From Rhodospirillaceae bacterium UBA6608 (GTDB lineage: Bacteria; Pseudomonadota; Alphaproteobacteria; Rhodospirillales_A; Casp-alpha2): a stretch of 9,148 nucleotides of DNA. The notes below the pieces were generated by a model that saw only the letters and a list, made by a program, of their open reading frames with translations, did not search any database and was not told the DNA's origin. Position 1 is the stretch's first letter. Each line of letters opens with the position of its first letter. The DNA lies in assembly GCA_002433335.1 (NCBI GenBank), contig DJHY01000244.1, positions 1 through 9,148 on the forward strand. The letters are read 5' to 3'. The position numbers and the translations under genes are program-made. Shown piece by piece: positions 1 to 7,312 of this stretch.

Positions 1-977
<977 letters not shown>

Positions 978-985
978 CGCTTAAG

Positions 986-991
986 TCCTTT
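986..991 (-). promoter_or_regulatory. Ribosome binding site of ftsH (supports the TTG start)
   Basis: AAAGGA on the minus strand, 8 nt before the TTG at 977. With the in-frame stop just upstream and TM1 starting a few residues in, it fixes the non-ATG start. Confidence 0.7.
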
Positions 992-1083
992 AAAGGGTGT
1001 TGGACAAGGACCCAGGGAGGGCAAACCCGAAGCCGTATGGGGCACCCACCTAGTCCTTTGTCAGAGATAGTACTCCGAAACGG

Positions 1084-2400
1084 CTAAGCAATACAAAACC
1101 CGATGAAAGCTGCGGAATTTTTTGGCCGAAAGCGCATTTTCAGCCCCCCGCCGCCGTTTTCCAGGCCATGAGCGACCAATTCCCCGCCCCGAAACAGCGC
1201 TGGAAGGGTCATCGCCGCCGCTTGGGGCACGGTGCATTCCCGGCGCAAATCGCGCGGCACCTGCCGCCAGCCGTCCGGCCCCAAGGGCGCCACAACCGCT
1301 TCGAAACCCAGGCTTCGCGGCAGGTCGATCGTGAAGCGCCCATCCCAACCATCGATGTGGAACAGGTCAGCCGCAGCCCGCGCGCCCGGTAGCCCCCGGC
1401 GGTCGCGACACAGGATTACCTGCCCGCCGACGTCAGCCAGCAAACGACAGCGCCCAAGGCTGGCGCCCCGAAAGCCTTCGTCCGAACGCAGACGATTCAC
1501 CAGAGCGCGTGTTCGCGCGGTTTGCGGGGCATATTCAGCGCCGCCTAATGACTGCACCAATCGCCCCAGCATGCCGACTGCGGCTTGGTCGGAAAGCCCC
1601 CGGAAAGAACCCCGATCCAATTGGGCGAAGCCGAGGGGATGGATCGAAACGCGTTCCGCCAAGGCCTCGGCGACCCGACGTTCCAGATCGATCCGACCTG
1701 CTCCGGCCTGGGCCAGTCCGGCCCGCGCCATCTCGACAAGGCCTTCATCCGCCGCCAGGCGTTGCCGCATGCGCACCCGCTCGAACGCCTCGTTCGCGTT
1801 CGACGGATCCTCGACCCAGGATGCGCCCTTACTTTTCAGAAAATGGATCAGGTCCGCCCGTTCAACCGACAACAATGGGCGCAGCAGACGGACCTCGGGG
1901 AATTCGATCACGGCGCTCATCCCGGCAGCACCCAAGGCACCGCCGCGCATTTGGCGCATCAAATAGGTTTCCATCTGGTCCCCGGCGTGATGGGCGCACA
2001 ACAGATGCAACACCCCCGCCCCACGACACCAATCACGTAGCAGGCCGTAGCGCGCCACCCGCGCCGCATGCTGGATACCAGCCGAGGGTTTGCCCCCACG
2101 CCAGGTCAGGATGGTCGCCTCGATCCCGAAGGCCCGCAGCCGCACCGCCGTGGTTTGGGCTTCGTCCGCCGCTTCGGCCCGCAGAGCATGATCGACGATC
2201 AACGCCGAGACCCGACCGCCCCGCGCCCGCGCCCATCGGTCGGCCAGCAGACAGAGCGCCGTGCTGTCGGCCCCGCCGGAAACACCGATGGCCAAATGAG
2301 GCGACGTTTCAAACGGGCCCAGACGCGCCATAGCTGCGGCGAAACGCCGGTCGAGATTGGATAGGTCAGGATGGGGAAGAGGCTGGGCGAATGCCGTCAT
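1084..2400 (-). CDS. tilS: tRNA(Ile)-lysidine synthase TilS
   Basis: Cytoplasmic ATP-dependent enzyme that converts C34 of the CAU-anticodon tRNA-Ile2 to lysidine, changing both codon reading and aminoacylation to isoleucine; normally essential. The 438-residue protein carries the N-type PP-loop SGGADS (residues 41-46), the IVDHALR strand-helix (68-74), the GIQHAARVARYGLL helix (108-121), an AHHAGDQMET motif (136-145), and WVEDPSNANEAFERVRMR (195-212), the family's DPSN...R..R signature. A less conserved C-terminal substrate-binding region follows. The first acidic residue of the usual DDQ/EDQ triplet is Gly140 here; Asp141 and Gln142 are kept. ATG at 2400 is preceded by AGGAAGAGAG (2404-2413). 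The gene begins 27 bp after the cpoB stop and probably shares its transcript. Synteny with cpoB and ftsH is common in alphaproteobacteria. Confidence 0.95.
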   Translation of the reverse strand: MTAFAQPLPHPDLSNLDRRFAAAMARLGPFETSPHLAIGVSGGADSTALCLLADRWARARGGRVSALIVDHALRAEAADEAQTTAVRLRAFGIEATILTWRGGKPSAGIQHAARVARYGLLRDWCRGAGVLHLLCAHHAGDQMETYLMRQMRGGALGAAGMSAVIEFPEVRLLRPLLSVERADLIHFLKSKGASWVEDPSNANEAFERVRMRQRLAADEGLVEMARAGLAQAGAGRIDLERRVAEALAERVSIHPLGFAQLDRGSFRGLSDQAAVGMLGRLVQSLGGAEYAPQTARTRALVNRLRSDEGFRGASLGRCRLLADVGGQVILCRDRRGLPGARAAADLFHIDGWDGRFTIDLPRSLGFEAVVAPLGPDGWRQVPRDLRRECTVPQAAAMTLPALFRGGELVAHGLENGGGGLKMRFRPKNSAAFIGFCIA

Positions 2401-2403
2401 TGT

Positions 2404-2413
2404 CTCTCTTCCT
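2404..2413 (-). promoter_or_regulatory. Ribosome binding site of tilS
   Basis: The purine run AGGAAGAGAG sits directly before the ATG at 2400, within the 27-bp cpoB-tilS gap. It supports this start and translation of tilS from the cpoB transcript. Confidence 0.6.
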
Positions 2414-2427
2414 GTGGCTGCGCGCCT

Positions 2428-3594
2428 TTACTGCTTGCAGTTCATCTGCCGCTGTTGGCGGGTCGCCGTGCGCTTCAGGGAACTGTTGGCATTGGGGAAA
2501 TCGGCGAACAATTTATCGATCGCCGCACAGGCCTCTTTGGTCTGGCCCAACTGTCCCAGGGACATGGCCAGCTTCAATAGGCTGTCCGGGGCCTTGCTGC
2601 CCTTAGAGTCCTTTTCGAAACCCTGCAGAAACACTTCCGCCGCCTTGACGTATTCGGCGCGGGCATAGTGCGTTTCGCCCAGCCAATAGCGGGCATTGCC
2701 GGACAAGGTGCCGCCGTCATGCTTGGCCAGGAATTCCTTGAACGCCACTTCCGCCTGATCGTACTGATGCTTCCGCAACAGGCTGAAGGCGAACTGATAT
2801 TGATCTTCCGCCGTTCCTTCGGGCAGCAACGGGCCGGTCGGTTGCGGCGTCGATGCGATTTGGGCCGGGGCCTGCGCCCGCGATACGGTCGCCGGAGACG
2901 GCGCGGCCTGGGCCGCGGGGGCCTGAACCGGCGCACCTTGCACCGGCGCCGACTGAACGGCGACGGTTCCGCCCGGACCCGGTTGCGGTTGAGCCTTGGC
3001 GGGTTCGACTAAATCGGCCTCGATCTTGCCGAGGGAGCCCGCCGGGCGGCCGATCATGCGGCCTTCGGTTGTCGGTGCATTGGTCGGAGACGCTTGCATG
3101 CCGGAGGCAGCCGCCGGAGCTTGGCCGACCGGCTTGCCTTCCAGGCCGGACAGGCGGAAATCCACATCGGCGACCAGACGGTCAACCCGCGCGTTCAACT
3201 GCTCCATCTTGTAGGTCAGTTCTTCGATCCGCCCGGTCACGTCGCGCAATTCGTTTTCCATGGTGTCGAGCCGCACGCCGATCCGCGCCACCGCTGTCTG
3301 CGGCAGGGCCGGTTCGGACGCTGCCGCCCCCGGCACCTCGGCCGCCGGGACGGAGCCGGGACCGCGCACGACCATCTTCGACAGGGTCTGAATATCCCGC
3401 TCCAGCCGCTCCAACCGCTGGGACAGCGCCTGGGCATCCTGCGCCTGGACCGGGGCGGCGCAAACAACGGCCACGGCTAAGGCGGCGGCAAACCGGAAGC
3501 GGAACAGGGAATTCGAAACAATCAGTCGCATGGGCGCTCTGGACATTTTCTGATCGCCATTCATCTGGCGGGAAATCGGCAAGTCGCGGGTCAA
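2428..3594 (-). CDS. cpoB: CpoB/YbgF, periplasmic TPR protein of the Tol-Pal system
   Basis: Periplasmic partner of TolA that, in E. coli, coordinates outer-membrane constriction with septal peptidoglycan synthesis by PBP1B. Numbering from the TTG at 3594: a Sec signal with hydrophobic core at about 35-47 and likely cleavage after APVQA (51); a heptad-rich coiled coil at 55-75 and a second at about 103-152, matching the family's trimerisation region; a low-complexity Ala/Pro/Gln linker at about 153-258; then a C-terminal TPR domain (260-375) with the typical YWLGE.HY...Y..AA..F pattern. It is longer than E. coli CpoB (about 263 residues), mainly through the linker. The start is ambiguous. The open frame reaches an ATG at 3624 without an RBS; TTG 3594 has a strong AGGAGA; ATG 3531 would give a more normal 30-residue signal peptide but has a poor RBS. 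I chose TTG 3594. The gene lies downstream of pal and a hairpin. Confidence 0.92.
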   Translation of the reverse strand: MTRDLPISRQMNGDQKMSRAPMRLIVSNSLFRFRFAAALAVAVVCAAPVQAQDAQALSQRLERLERDIQTLSKMVVRGPGSVPAAEVPGAAASEPALPQTAVARIGVRLDTMENELRDVTGRIEELTYKMEQLNARVDRLVADVDFRLSGLEGKPVGQAPAAASGMQASPTNAPTTEGRMIGRPAGSLGKIEADLVEPAKAQPQPGPGGTVAVQSAPVQGAPVQAPAAQAAPSPATVSRAQAPAQIASTPQPTGPLLPEGTAEDQYQFAFSLLRKHQYDQAEVAFKEFLAKHDGGTLSGNARYWLGETHYARAEYVKAAEVFLQGFEKDSKGSKAPDSLLKLAMSLGQLGQTKEACAAIDKLFADFPNANSSLKRTATRQQRQMNCKQ

Positions 3595-3600
3595 TCCGCT

Positions 3601-3606
3601 TCTCCT
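3601..3606 (-). promoter_or_regulatory. Shine-Dalgarno pointing to a TTG start for cpoB
   Basis: AGGAGA on the minus strand, 6 nt before the TTG at 3594. It is the best RBS in this region; the ATGs at 3624, 3564, 3546 and 3531 have weak or no Shine-Dalgarno. The drawback is a long n-region (about 34 residues) in the resulting signal peptide. Confidence 0.5.
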
Positions 3607-3655
3607 ACGGTTTCTCTCGACCATAGGAAATCACAGGAATTTTAGGCAAAACTAA

Positions 3656-3693
3656 GGCGCTTGCCCATCCCGCATTGCGGTCGGACAAGCGCC
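3656..3693 (-). terminator. Hairpin between pal and cpoB, possible attenuator or partial terminator
   Basis: In the transcript direction the arms GGCGCTTGTCC and GGGCAAGCGCC form an 11-bp stem with one G-U pair. The 16-nt loop can form an inner CCGC-AAT-GCGG stem. It lies 28 bp after the pal stop and is followed on the minus strand by TTAGTTTTGCC, an imperfect T tract. On the plus strand no T tract follows, so it is oriented for the operon. Partial termination, or a 3' stabiliser giving more pal than cpoB mRNA, is inferred. Confidence 0.6.
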
Positions 3694-3721
3694 CTAGAAA
3701 CGCTTAACGGTTAACCCAGGA

Positions 3722-4222
3722 TCAGGAGCCGGGGCCCGTCACGACGGTCACGCCACGGCGGTTCTGCGCCCAGGCTGCTTCGTCGGAACCGAGCGCAACC
3801 GGGCGCTCTTCACCGTAGGAAACGGTTTTGATCCGCTTGGCGTCGATGCCGAGATAGATCAGGTATTCTTTGACCGCATTGGCGCGGCGCTCGCCCAGGG
3901 CAAGGTTGTATTCACGCGTACCGCGTTCGTCGGCATGGCCTTCGATGGTCACGGTGACGGAGCTGAATTTCTTCAACCAAGCAGCCTGGCGATCCAGGGT
4001 CTTTTTCTGGTCGGGCTCGACATCGAAGCGGTCGAACGCGAAGAACACGCGATCGCCAACGTCGACCACGAACTGGTCCTTCAGCGACAACTCTTGCGCG
4101 GCGGGAAGCGGCGTGACGTTGCCACCGGTGCCGGAAGCGCCGGCGCCCGAACCGGACGTAGATTCACAGGCCGAGACGACCAAAGCGAGGGCGGCGACCA
4201 TTCCGAGAACTTTAAAGCGCAT
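3722..4222 (-). CDS. pal: Peptidoglycan-associated lipoprotein Pal
   Basis: Outer-membrane lipoprotein that binds the meso-diaminopimelate peptide of peptidoglycan and is released or relocated by TolB and TolA. The 166-residue precursor has a lipoprotein signal ending in the lipobox VSAC, with Cys19 as the lipidated residue and Glu at +2. A Gly/Ser-rich spacer (21-34) leads to an OmpA-like domain (about 57-161) containing EGHADERGTREYNLALGERRA (94-114), with the Asp and Arg that grip diaminopimelate, and the closing AAWAQNRRGVTVV. The frame also opens with an ATG at 4234, but that ATG overlaps the GGGGGA Shine-Dalgarno that serves ATG 4222, and 4222 gives a standard signal peptide. The 228-bp gap upstream holds a promoter-like element and palindromes, so pal may be transcribed separately as well as from the tol operon. 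Confidence 0.97.
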   Translation of the reverse strand: MRFKVLGMVAALALVVSACESTSGSGAGASGTGGNVTPLPAAQELSLKDQFVVDVGDRVFFAFDRFDVEPDQKKTLDRQAAWLKKFSSVTVTIEGHADERGTREYNLALGERRANAVKEYLIYLGIDAKRIKTVSYGEERPVALGSDEAAWAQNRRGVTVVTGPGS

Positions 4223-4226
4223 GTAA

Positions 4227-4232
4227 TCCCCC
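4227..4232 (-). promoter_or_regulatory. Ribosome binding site of pal (decides the start)
   Basis: GGGGGA on the minus strand, 4 nt before the ATG at 4222 (5 nt counted from the G run). The upstream in-frame ATG at 4232-4234 shares a G with this site and so is unlikely to be the start. Confidence 0.65.
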
Positions 4233-4318
4233 ATTTATCGGGTTTAGTGCATTGCAAAGCCGCCGGAGCCGCCGACGGCAGAAACCTTTTGGCCGAAAAT
4301 TAAGGCCTAATGTTTGAT

Positions 4319-4347
4319 GTATTAGCGGTTAAACGTTCTGATTCCAA
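4319..4347 (-). promoter_or_regulatory. Possible sigma-70-type promoter for pal
   Basis: TTGGAA (4347-4342) and TAATAC (4324-4319) are separated by 17 bp on the minus strand, in an AT-richer island within a GC-rich neighbourhood. The matches to TTGACA and TATAAT are only partial (4/6 and 3/6). The predicted leader to the pal ATG is about 90 nt. It is a pattern match only. Confidence 0.35.
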
Positions 4348-4382
4348 GTACTTTTTGCTTTTTCGAATAGACGGATAGCCCT

Positions 4383-4411
4383 CATTTTCGCATACGCGAA
4401 ATGCGAAAATG
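4383..4411. repeat. Perfect 11-bp inverted repeat in the tolB-pal gap
   Basis: CATTTTCGCAT, a 7-bp spacer ACGCGAA, then ATGCGAAAATG. It can be a DNA palindrome (operator) or an RNA hairpin about 40 nt after the tolB stop. No T run follows on the minus strand, so it is not a classical terminator. Nested inside is a second palindrome, TTTCGC-N4-GCGAAA (4386-4401). Confidence 0.75.
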
Positions 4412-4414
4412 TCA

Positions 4415-4428
4415 TTCGCTCAGGCGAA
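4415..4428. repeat. Second TTCGC-N4-GCGAA palindrome
   Basis: TTCGC (4415-4419), TCAG, GCGAA (4424-4428). It repeats the half-sites and 4-bp spacing of the nested palindrome at 4386-4401; the centres are 28 bp apart. The pair lies just upstream of the promoter-like element for pal. Confidence 0.55.
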
Positions 4429-4450
4429 CCGCCCTTTGTTCAGCAAACTG

Positions 4451-5848
4451 TCAGGGTATCAGCGGCGACCATGCCGGATCCGATGCGTCCATGGGCGTCG
4501 GAATTTCCCGTTCGTTGTGTCCGGTCAGATCGATAGACCACAATTTCGATGACCCGCCGGTACCGTCCTTGGCGCTCTTCCCTTTGCGGTAGAAGATCAG
4601 CACACGACCGTTCGGCGCCCAAGTCGGGCCTTCGATCTTGTAGTCTTCGGCCAACAGGCGCTCACCCGATCCGTCGGGCTTCATCACGCCGATGAAGAAC
4701 CGACCGCCGGCCATTTTGGTGAAGGCGATCAGATCACCACGCGGCGACCAGACCGGCGTGGCGTAACGCCCGTTTCCGAAGCTGATGCGCCGCACGTTCT
4801 TGCCCAGGCTGTCCATGACATAGAGCTGCTGGGATCCGCCCCGGTCCGAGTTGAAAACGATCTGCGAGCCGTCGGGGGCGAAGCTGGGCGAGGTATCGAT
4901 CGCGGAGTGGAAGGTCAATTGACGCACCACGCGGGTGCGCAGGTCCATCACATAGATTTCCGAGTTCCCGTCCTTCGCCATCGACATGATGATGCGCTTG
5001 CCTTCCGGCGAGAACCGGGGCGCAAAGGTCATGCCCGGGAAGTCGCCCAAGACTTCCTGGCGGCCGGTGTCGATGTTGAAGATGTAAACGCGCGGGTTGT
5101 TGCGGAAATAGGACATGTAGGTGATTTCCTGCAACGTCGGCGAGAACCGGGGCGTCAGCACCAGCGTCGTTCCGTCAGTCAGGAAACGGTGGTTCTCCCC
5201 ATCCTGATCCATGATCGCCAGCCGCTTGCCGAACGGGTTGAGGCGGTTGCGCCCCACGCCCTTGGCGTCCTTGGGCTGCTCGGCGACATAGACGATCCGG
5301 GTGTCGAAATAGCCGTCTTCGCCGGTGATCCGCTTGTAGATTGAATCGGAAATGATGTGAGCCACGCGCCGCCAGTTGTCGGGCACGGTGAAATAGGCCA
5401 GGCCGATCATCTGCTGTTCCGAGAACACATCCCACAGCCGGAATTCGACCCGCAGCCGTCCGTCGGCCACGACCTCGGTCCGCCCCTGCACCAGGGCCTG
5501 GGCGTTGATCACGCGCCAATCGCCGAAACGCGGCAACGCATTGAGCGAGCCCGAAGATTGAATAAAGGCCTTGGGGTCAATCGGCTTGAACAGGCCCGAG
5601 CGTTCCAGGTTCGCGGCGATCACGCCCGCGATCTCGCGCCCGGCCCGGGCGGCGGTGCTGGATTTACCGACGAAGTCCGTCACGGCGATGGGCAGCGGTT
5701 CCACATTGCCGCGCGTGATGTCGATGGTGATTTCGGCCTTGGCCATGCGCGCTTCGCCCAACACCGCGGCGAAGGCCAACAGCGCGAACAACGGGGCGAA
5801 GGTCCGGACAAAGATTTTTTCGGGCATATTCATGGCTTTAATCGTCAT
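4451..5848 (-). CDS. tolB: Tol-Pal system beta-propeller protein TolB
   Basis: Periplasmic protein that shuttles between Pal and TolA; its N-terminal TolB box binds TolA while the propeller binds Pal. The 465-residue precursor has a Sec signal (hydrophobic core about 18-31) with likely cleavage after MAKA (38), so the mature protein begins [10 protein letters not shown], like the TolB box of other species. An N-terminal alpha/beta domain follows (about 50-170), then a C-terminal WD40-like/PD40 propeller made of repeated (A/S/T)P.(F/W)(S/A)P.G...(I/L).F units such as [39 protein letters not shown] and [13 protein letters not shown]. The ATG at 5848 shares its A with the tolA TGA (TGATG), implying translational coupling. 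A GTG one codon earlier (5851) and ATGs at 5833 and 5827 are alternatives. It is about the usual family length. Confidence 0.97.
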   Translation of the reverse strand: MTIKAMNMPEKIFVRTFAPLFALLAFAAVLGEARMAKAEITIDITRGNVEPLPIAVTDFVGKSSTAARAGREIAGVIAANLERSGLFKPIDPKAFIQSSGSLNALPRFGDWRVINAQALVQGRTEVVADGRLRVEFRLWDVFSEQQMIGLAYFTVPDNWRRVAHIISDSIYKRITGEDGYFDTRIVYVAEQPKDAKGVGRNRLNPFGKRLAIMDQDGENHRFLTDGTTLVLTPRFSPTLQEITYMSYFRNNPRVYIFNIDTGRQEVLGDFPGMTFAPRFSPEGKRIIMSMAKDGNSEIYVMDLRTRVVRQLTFHSAIDTSPSFAPDGSQIVFNSDRGGSQQLYVMDSLGKNVRRISFGNGRYATPVWSPRGDLIAFTKMAGGRFFIGVMKPDGSGERLLAEDYKIEGPTWAPNGRVLIFYRKGKSAKDGTGGSSKLWSIDLTGHNEREIPTPMDASDPAWSPLIP

Positions 5849-6822
5849 CACAGCATTCCGCTCGGGTCAAATACGAACTTCAAATCACGCCAGACCTGAT
5901 ACTTGTCCGGCGGCAGGTTGAATTTATTGCAACGAGGGTCAAGCACGGCGCGGCGCGCGGCCTCGACCGCGACCTGGAAGTACCGGTCTGTGAACATGCG
6001 CCCCGTATCCGAAACCTCGACCGACTGGACCGAACCGTCGGGGTTGAGGGTCAGGCTTAATTCAGGCTTGAGCTTTTCCGCCCCCGGCGCGCCATAGGGC
6101 GGCGACCAGCATTTAGACACCTGATTGCGGATCATCGTCCGCCATTGGTCGATCTCAAGCTGCGACACCTTCTTCGTCGGATCGTACTTGATCGAATTGG
6201 CGTTGTTCTGAAGCGCCGCGCGAATACGCGCCATGGTGTCGTCGGCGGGCTTTTCGGGCTGCTTCTTCTTGGCCTTGTCCTCGGTCTCGGCGGGCGGTTG
6301 CTGTTTGATCTTTTCCAGGGTCTTCAGGACCGAGGCCGTATCGAACGCCGGTTGTTTCGGTTTCTTCGGCTTTTTCGGCACCGCCACTTCGGCCAATTGC
6401 GGCTTCGGCGGCTCGGGCTTGGCTTCCGGTTTCGGCTCGGCCTCTTTCTTCGGCTCGGGCTTGGGTTCCGGCTCCAGCTTGGGGGCGGGCTCGGGTTCCG
6501 GCTCGGGCTTCGGCGGCAGGGCCGCGACCTCGGGCTGCTTGGCCGGCGCCGGCGGGGCCGGTTTGGGTTTCGGCGGGGCCGGCGGCTTAGCCTGTTCGAC
6601 CTTCGGCTTTTCCTTGGGTGCTTCGGGCTTGGGCTCGTTCTTCTTCGGCGTTTCCTGAACCGGAATCGGCGGCGCGTTGCGCATCTCGTCGACGTCGACG
6701 ATTTCGACGAATACCGGCTGTTCTTCCAACAGCGGTTCGACCGCATGGAACGGCAAGCCCAGCCACGCCGCCAGGACAAGGCCGACGTGCAGACAAACGG
6801 ATATGATCAGCGGGCTGCGCAA
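5848..6822 (-). CDS. tolA: TolA, periplasm-spanning protein of the Tol-Pal motor
   Basis: Anchored in the inner membrane beside TolQ-TolR, it uses proton-motive force to reach across the periplasm to TolB and Pal. The 324 residues read: TM anchor at about 5-25 with S8 and H12 spaced as in the SHLS motif that contacts TolQR; a long Pro/Lys/Glu-rich domain II (about 52-158); a charged stretch (160-205); and a C-terminal TolA/TonB-fold domain (about 206-324) with Cys238 and Cys298, a plausible disulfide. Unlike E. coli TolA (421 residues, Ala/Lys/Glu helix), the linker is X-Pro rich and TonB-like. The start is TTG at 6822: an in-frame TAG (the tolR stop) lies three codons upstream, and the next ATG would remove the TM segment. 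The GGGAG before it is only 3 nt away, so initiation probably depends on coupling to tolR, 9 bp upstream. Confidence 0.95.
   Translation of the reverse strand: MRSPLIISVCLHVGLVLAAWLGLPFHAVEPLLEEQPVFVEIVDVDEMRNAPPIPVQETPKKNEPKPEAPKEKPKVEQAKPPAPPKPKPAPPAPAKQPEVAALPPKPEPEPEPAPKLEPEPKPEPKKEAEPKPEAKPEPPKPQLAEVAVPKKPKKPKQPAFDTASVLKTLEKIKQQPPAETEDKAKKKQPEKPADDTMARIRAALQNNANSIKYDPTKKVSQLEIDQWRTMIRNQVSKCWSPPYGAPGAEKLKPELSLTLNPDGSVQSVEVSDTGRMFTDRYFQVAVEAARRAVLDPRCNKFNLPPDKYQVWRDLKFVFDPSGML
6400..6512 (-). repeat. Low-complexity Pro-Glu/Pro-Lys coding repeat in tolA
   Basis: Codes for about residues 104-141 of TolA, a run of EP and KP dipeptides (for example [20 protein letters not shown]). The DNA is a degenerate hexamer-like series (GGCTCGGGCTTG-type on the plus strand) that could change length by slippage. 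Confidence 0.7.
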
Positions 6823-6831
6823 GGGCTCCCG

Positions 6832-7293
6832 CTACTTCTTGGCGGGCGCGCGCTTCGACGCTTTGCCCGGTTCCTGTGCGATCAGGGCGACACGCCGGTA
6901 ACCCGCCGCGTTGATCTGCCCCATCACAGCCATGACACGACCGTAGTTGATGGCCTTATCCCCTCTGACGAAAATCCGGACATCCGGATTGGTGCCGGTG
7001 ATAGCGTTCAATCTTGGCACCAATGTGTCCAAGTCGACCGCCGTGTCCTGCAGATAAATCTGTCCGCCCGCATCGACGCTGACCGCAAGCGGCTCGTCCT
7101 GACCCGATACGGCGCCGGCCTTGGTTTCCGGCAGGTCAACTTGCACACCGACCGTCAGCAAGGGTGCAGTGACCATGAATATGATCAGCAGAACCAGCAT
7201 CACGTCGACGAACGGCGTGACGTTTATCTCGCTCATCAAATGGGAGCGTCCGCCACGCCGACGGCGCGCTGTCCGCTGTATGGTTACGGCCAC
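6832..7293 (-). CDS. tolR: TolR, proton-channel subunit of the Tol-Pal motor
   Basis: ExbD/TolR family protein with one TM helix and a periplasmic domain; with TolQ it forms the ion-conducting stator and is thought to touch peptidoglycan. The 153 residues begin with a basic cytoplasmic tail (RTARRRRGGR), then SEINVTPFVDVMLVLLIIFM with the essential protonatable Asp30 (equivalent to E. coli Asp23) at the start of the TM helix (about 28-45). A periplasmic domain (50-140) and a basic tail (KASKRAPAKK) follow. The open frame continues upstream into tolQ, but that part has out-of-frame composition. The true start is GTG 7293, with a GGGGAGG Shine-Dalgarno 8 nt upstream, giving the usual family length. 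It lies 19 bp after the tolQ stop and 9 bp before tolA. Confidence 0.96.
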   Translation of the reverse strand: MAVTIQRTARRRRGGRSHLMSEINVTPFVDVMLVLLIIFMVTAPLLTVGVQVDLPETKAGAVSGQDEPLAVSVDAGGQIYLQDTAVDLDTLVPRLNAITGTNPDVRIFVRGDKAINYGRVMAVMGQINAAGYRRVALIAQEPGKASKRAPAKK

Positions 7294-7301
7294 GGTAGCG
7301 C

Positions 7302-7308
7302 CCTCCCC
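7302..7308 (-). promoter_or_regulatory. Strong ribosome binding site fixing the GTG start of tolR
   Basis: GGGGAGG on the minus strand, 8 nt before the GTG at 7293, in the 19-bp tolQ-tolR gap. It excludes the longer start at 7473 inside tolQ. Confidence 0.75.
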
Positions 7309-7312
7309 GGCC

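Noticed and set aside
978..1083. ftsH promoter in the tilS-ftsH gap
   Set aside because: I found only weak hexamer matches with poor spacing. A promoter may exist but I cannot support a position.
1509..2333. 274-residue plus-strand open frame opposite tilS
   Set aside because: Arg/Pro-rich shadow of tilS, with several competing frames in the same place.
4223..4234. Upstream ATG for pal at 4234
   Set aside because: It overlaps the Shine-Dalgarno of ATG 4222, and the latter gives a canonical lipoprotein signal.
4383..4411. Rho-independent terminator after tolB
   Set aside because: The 11-bp stem is strong, but no T run follows it on either strand; kept as an inverted repeat instead.
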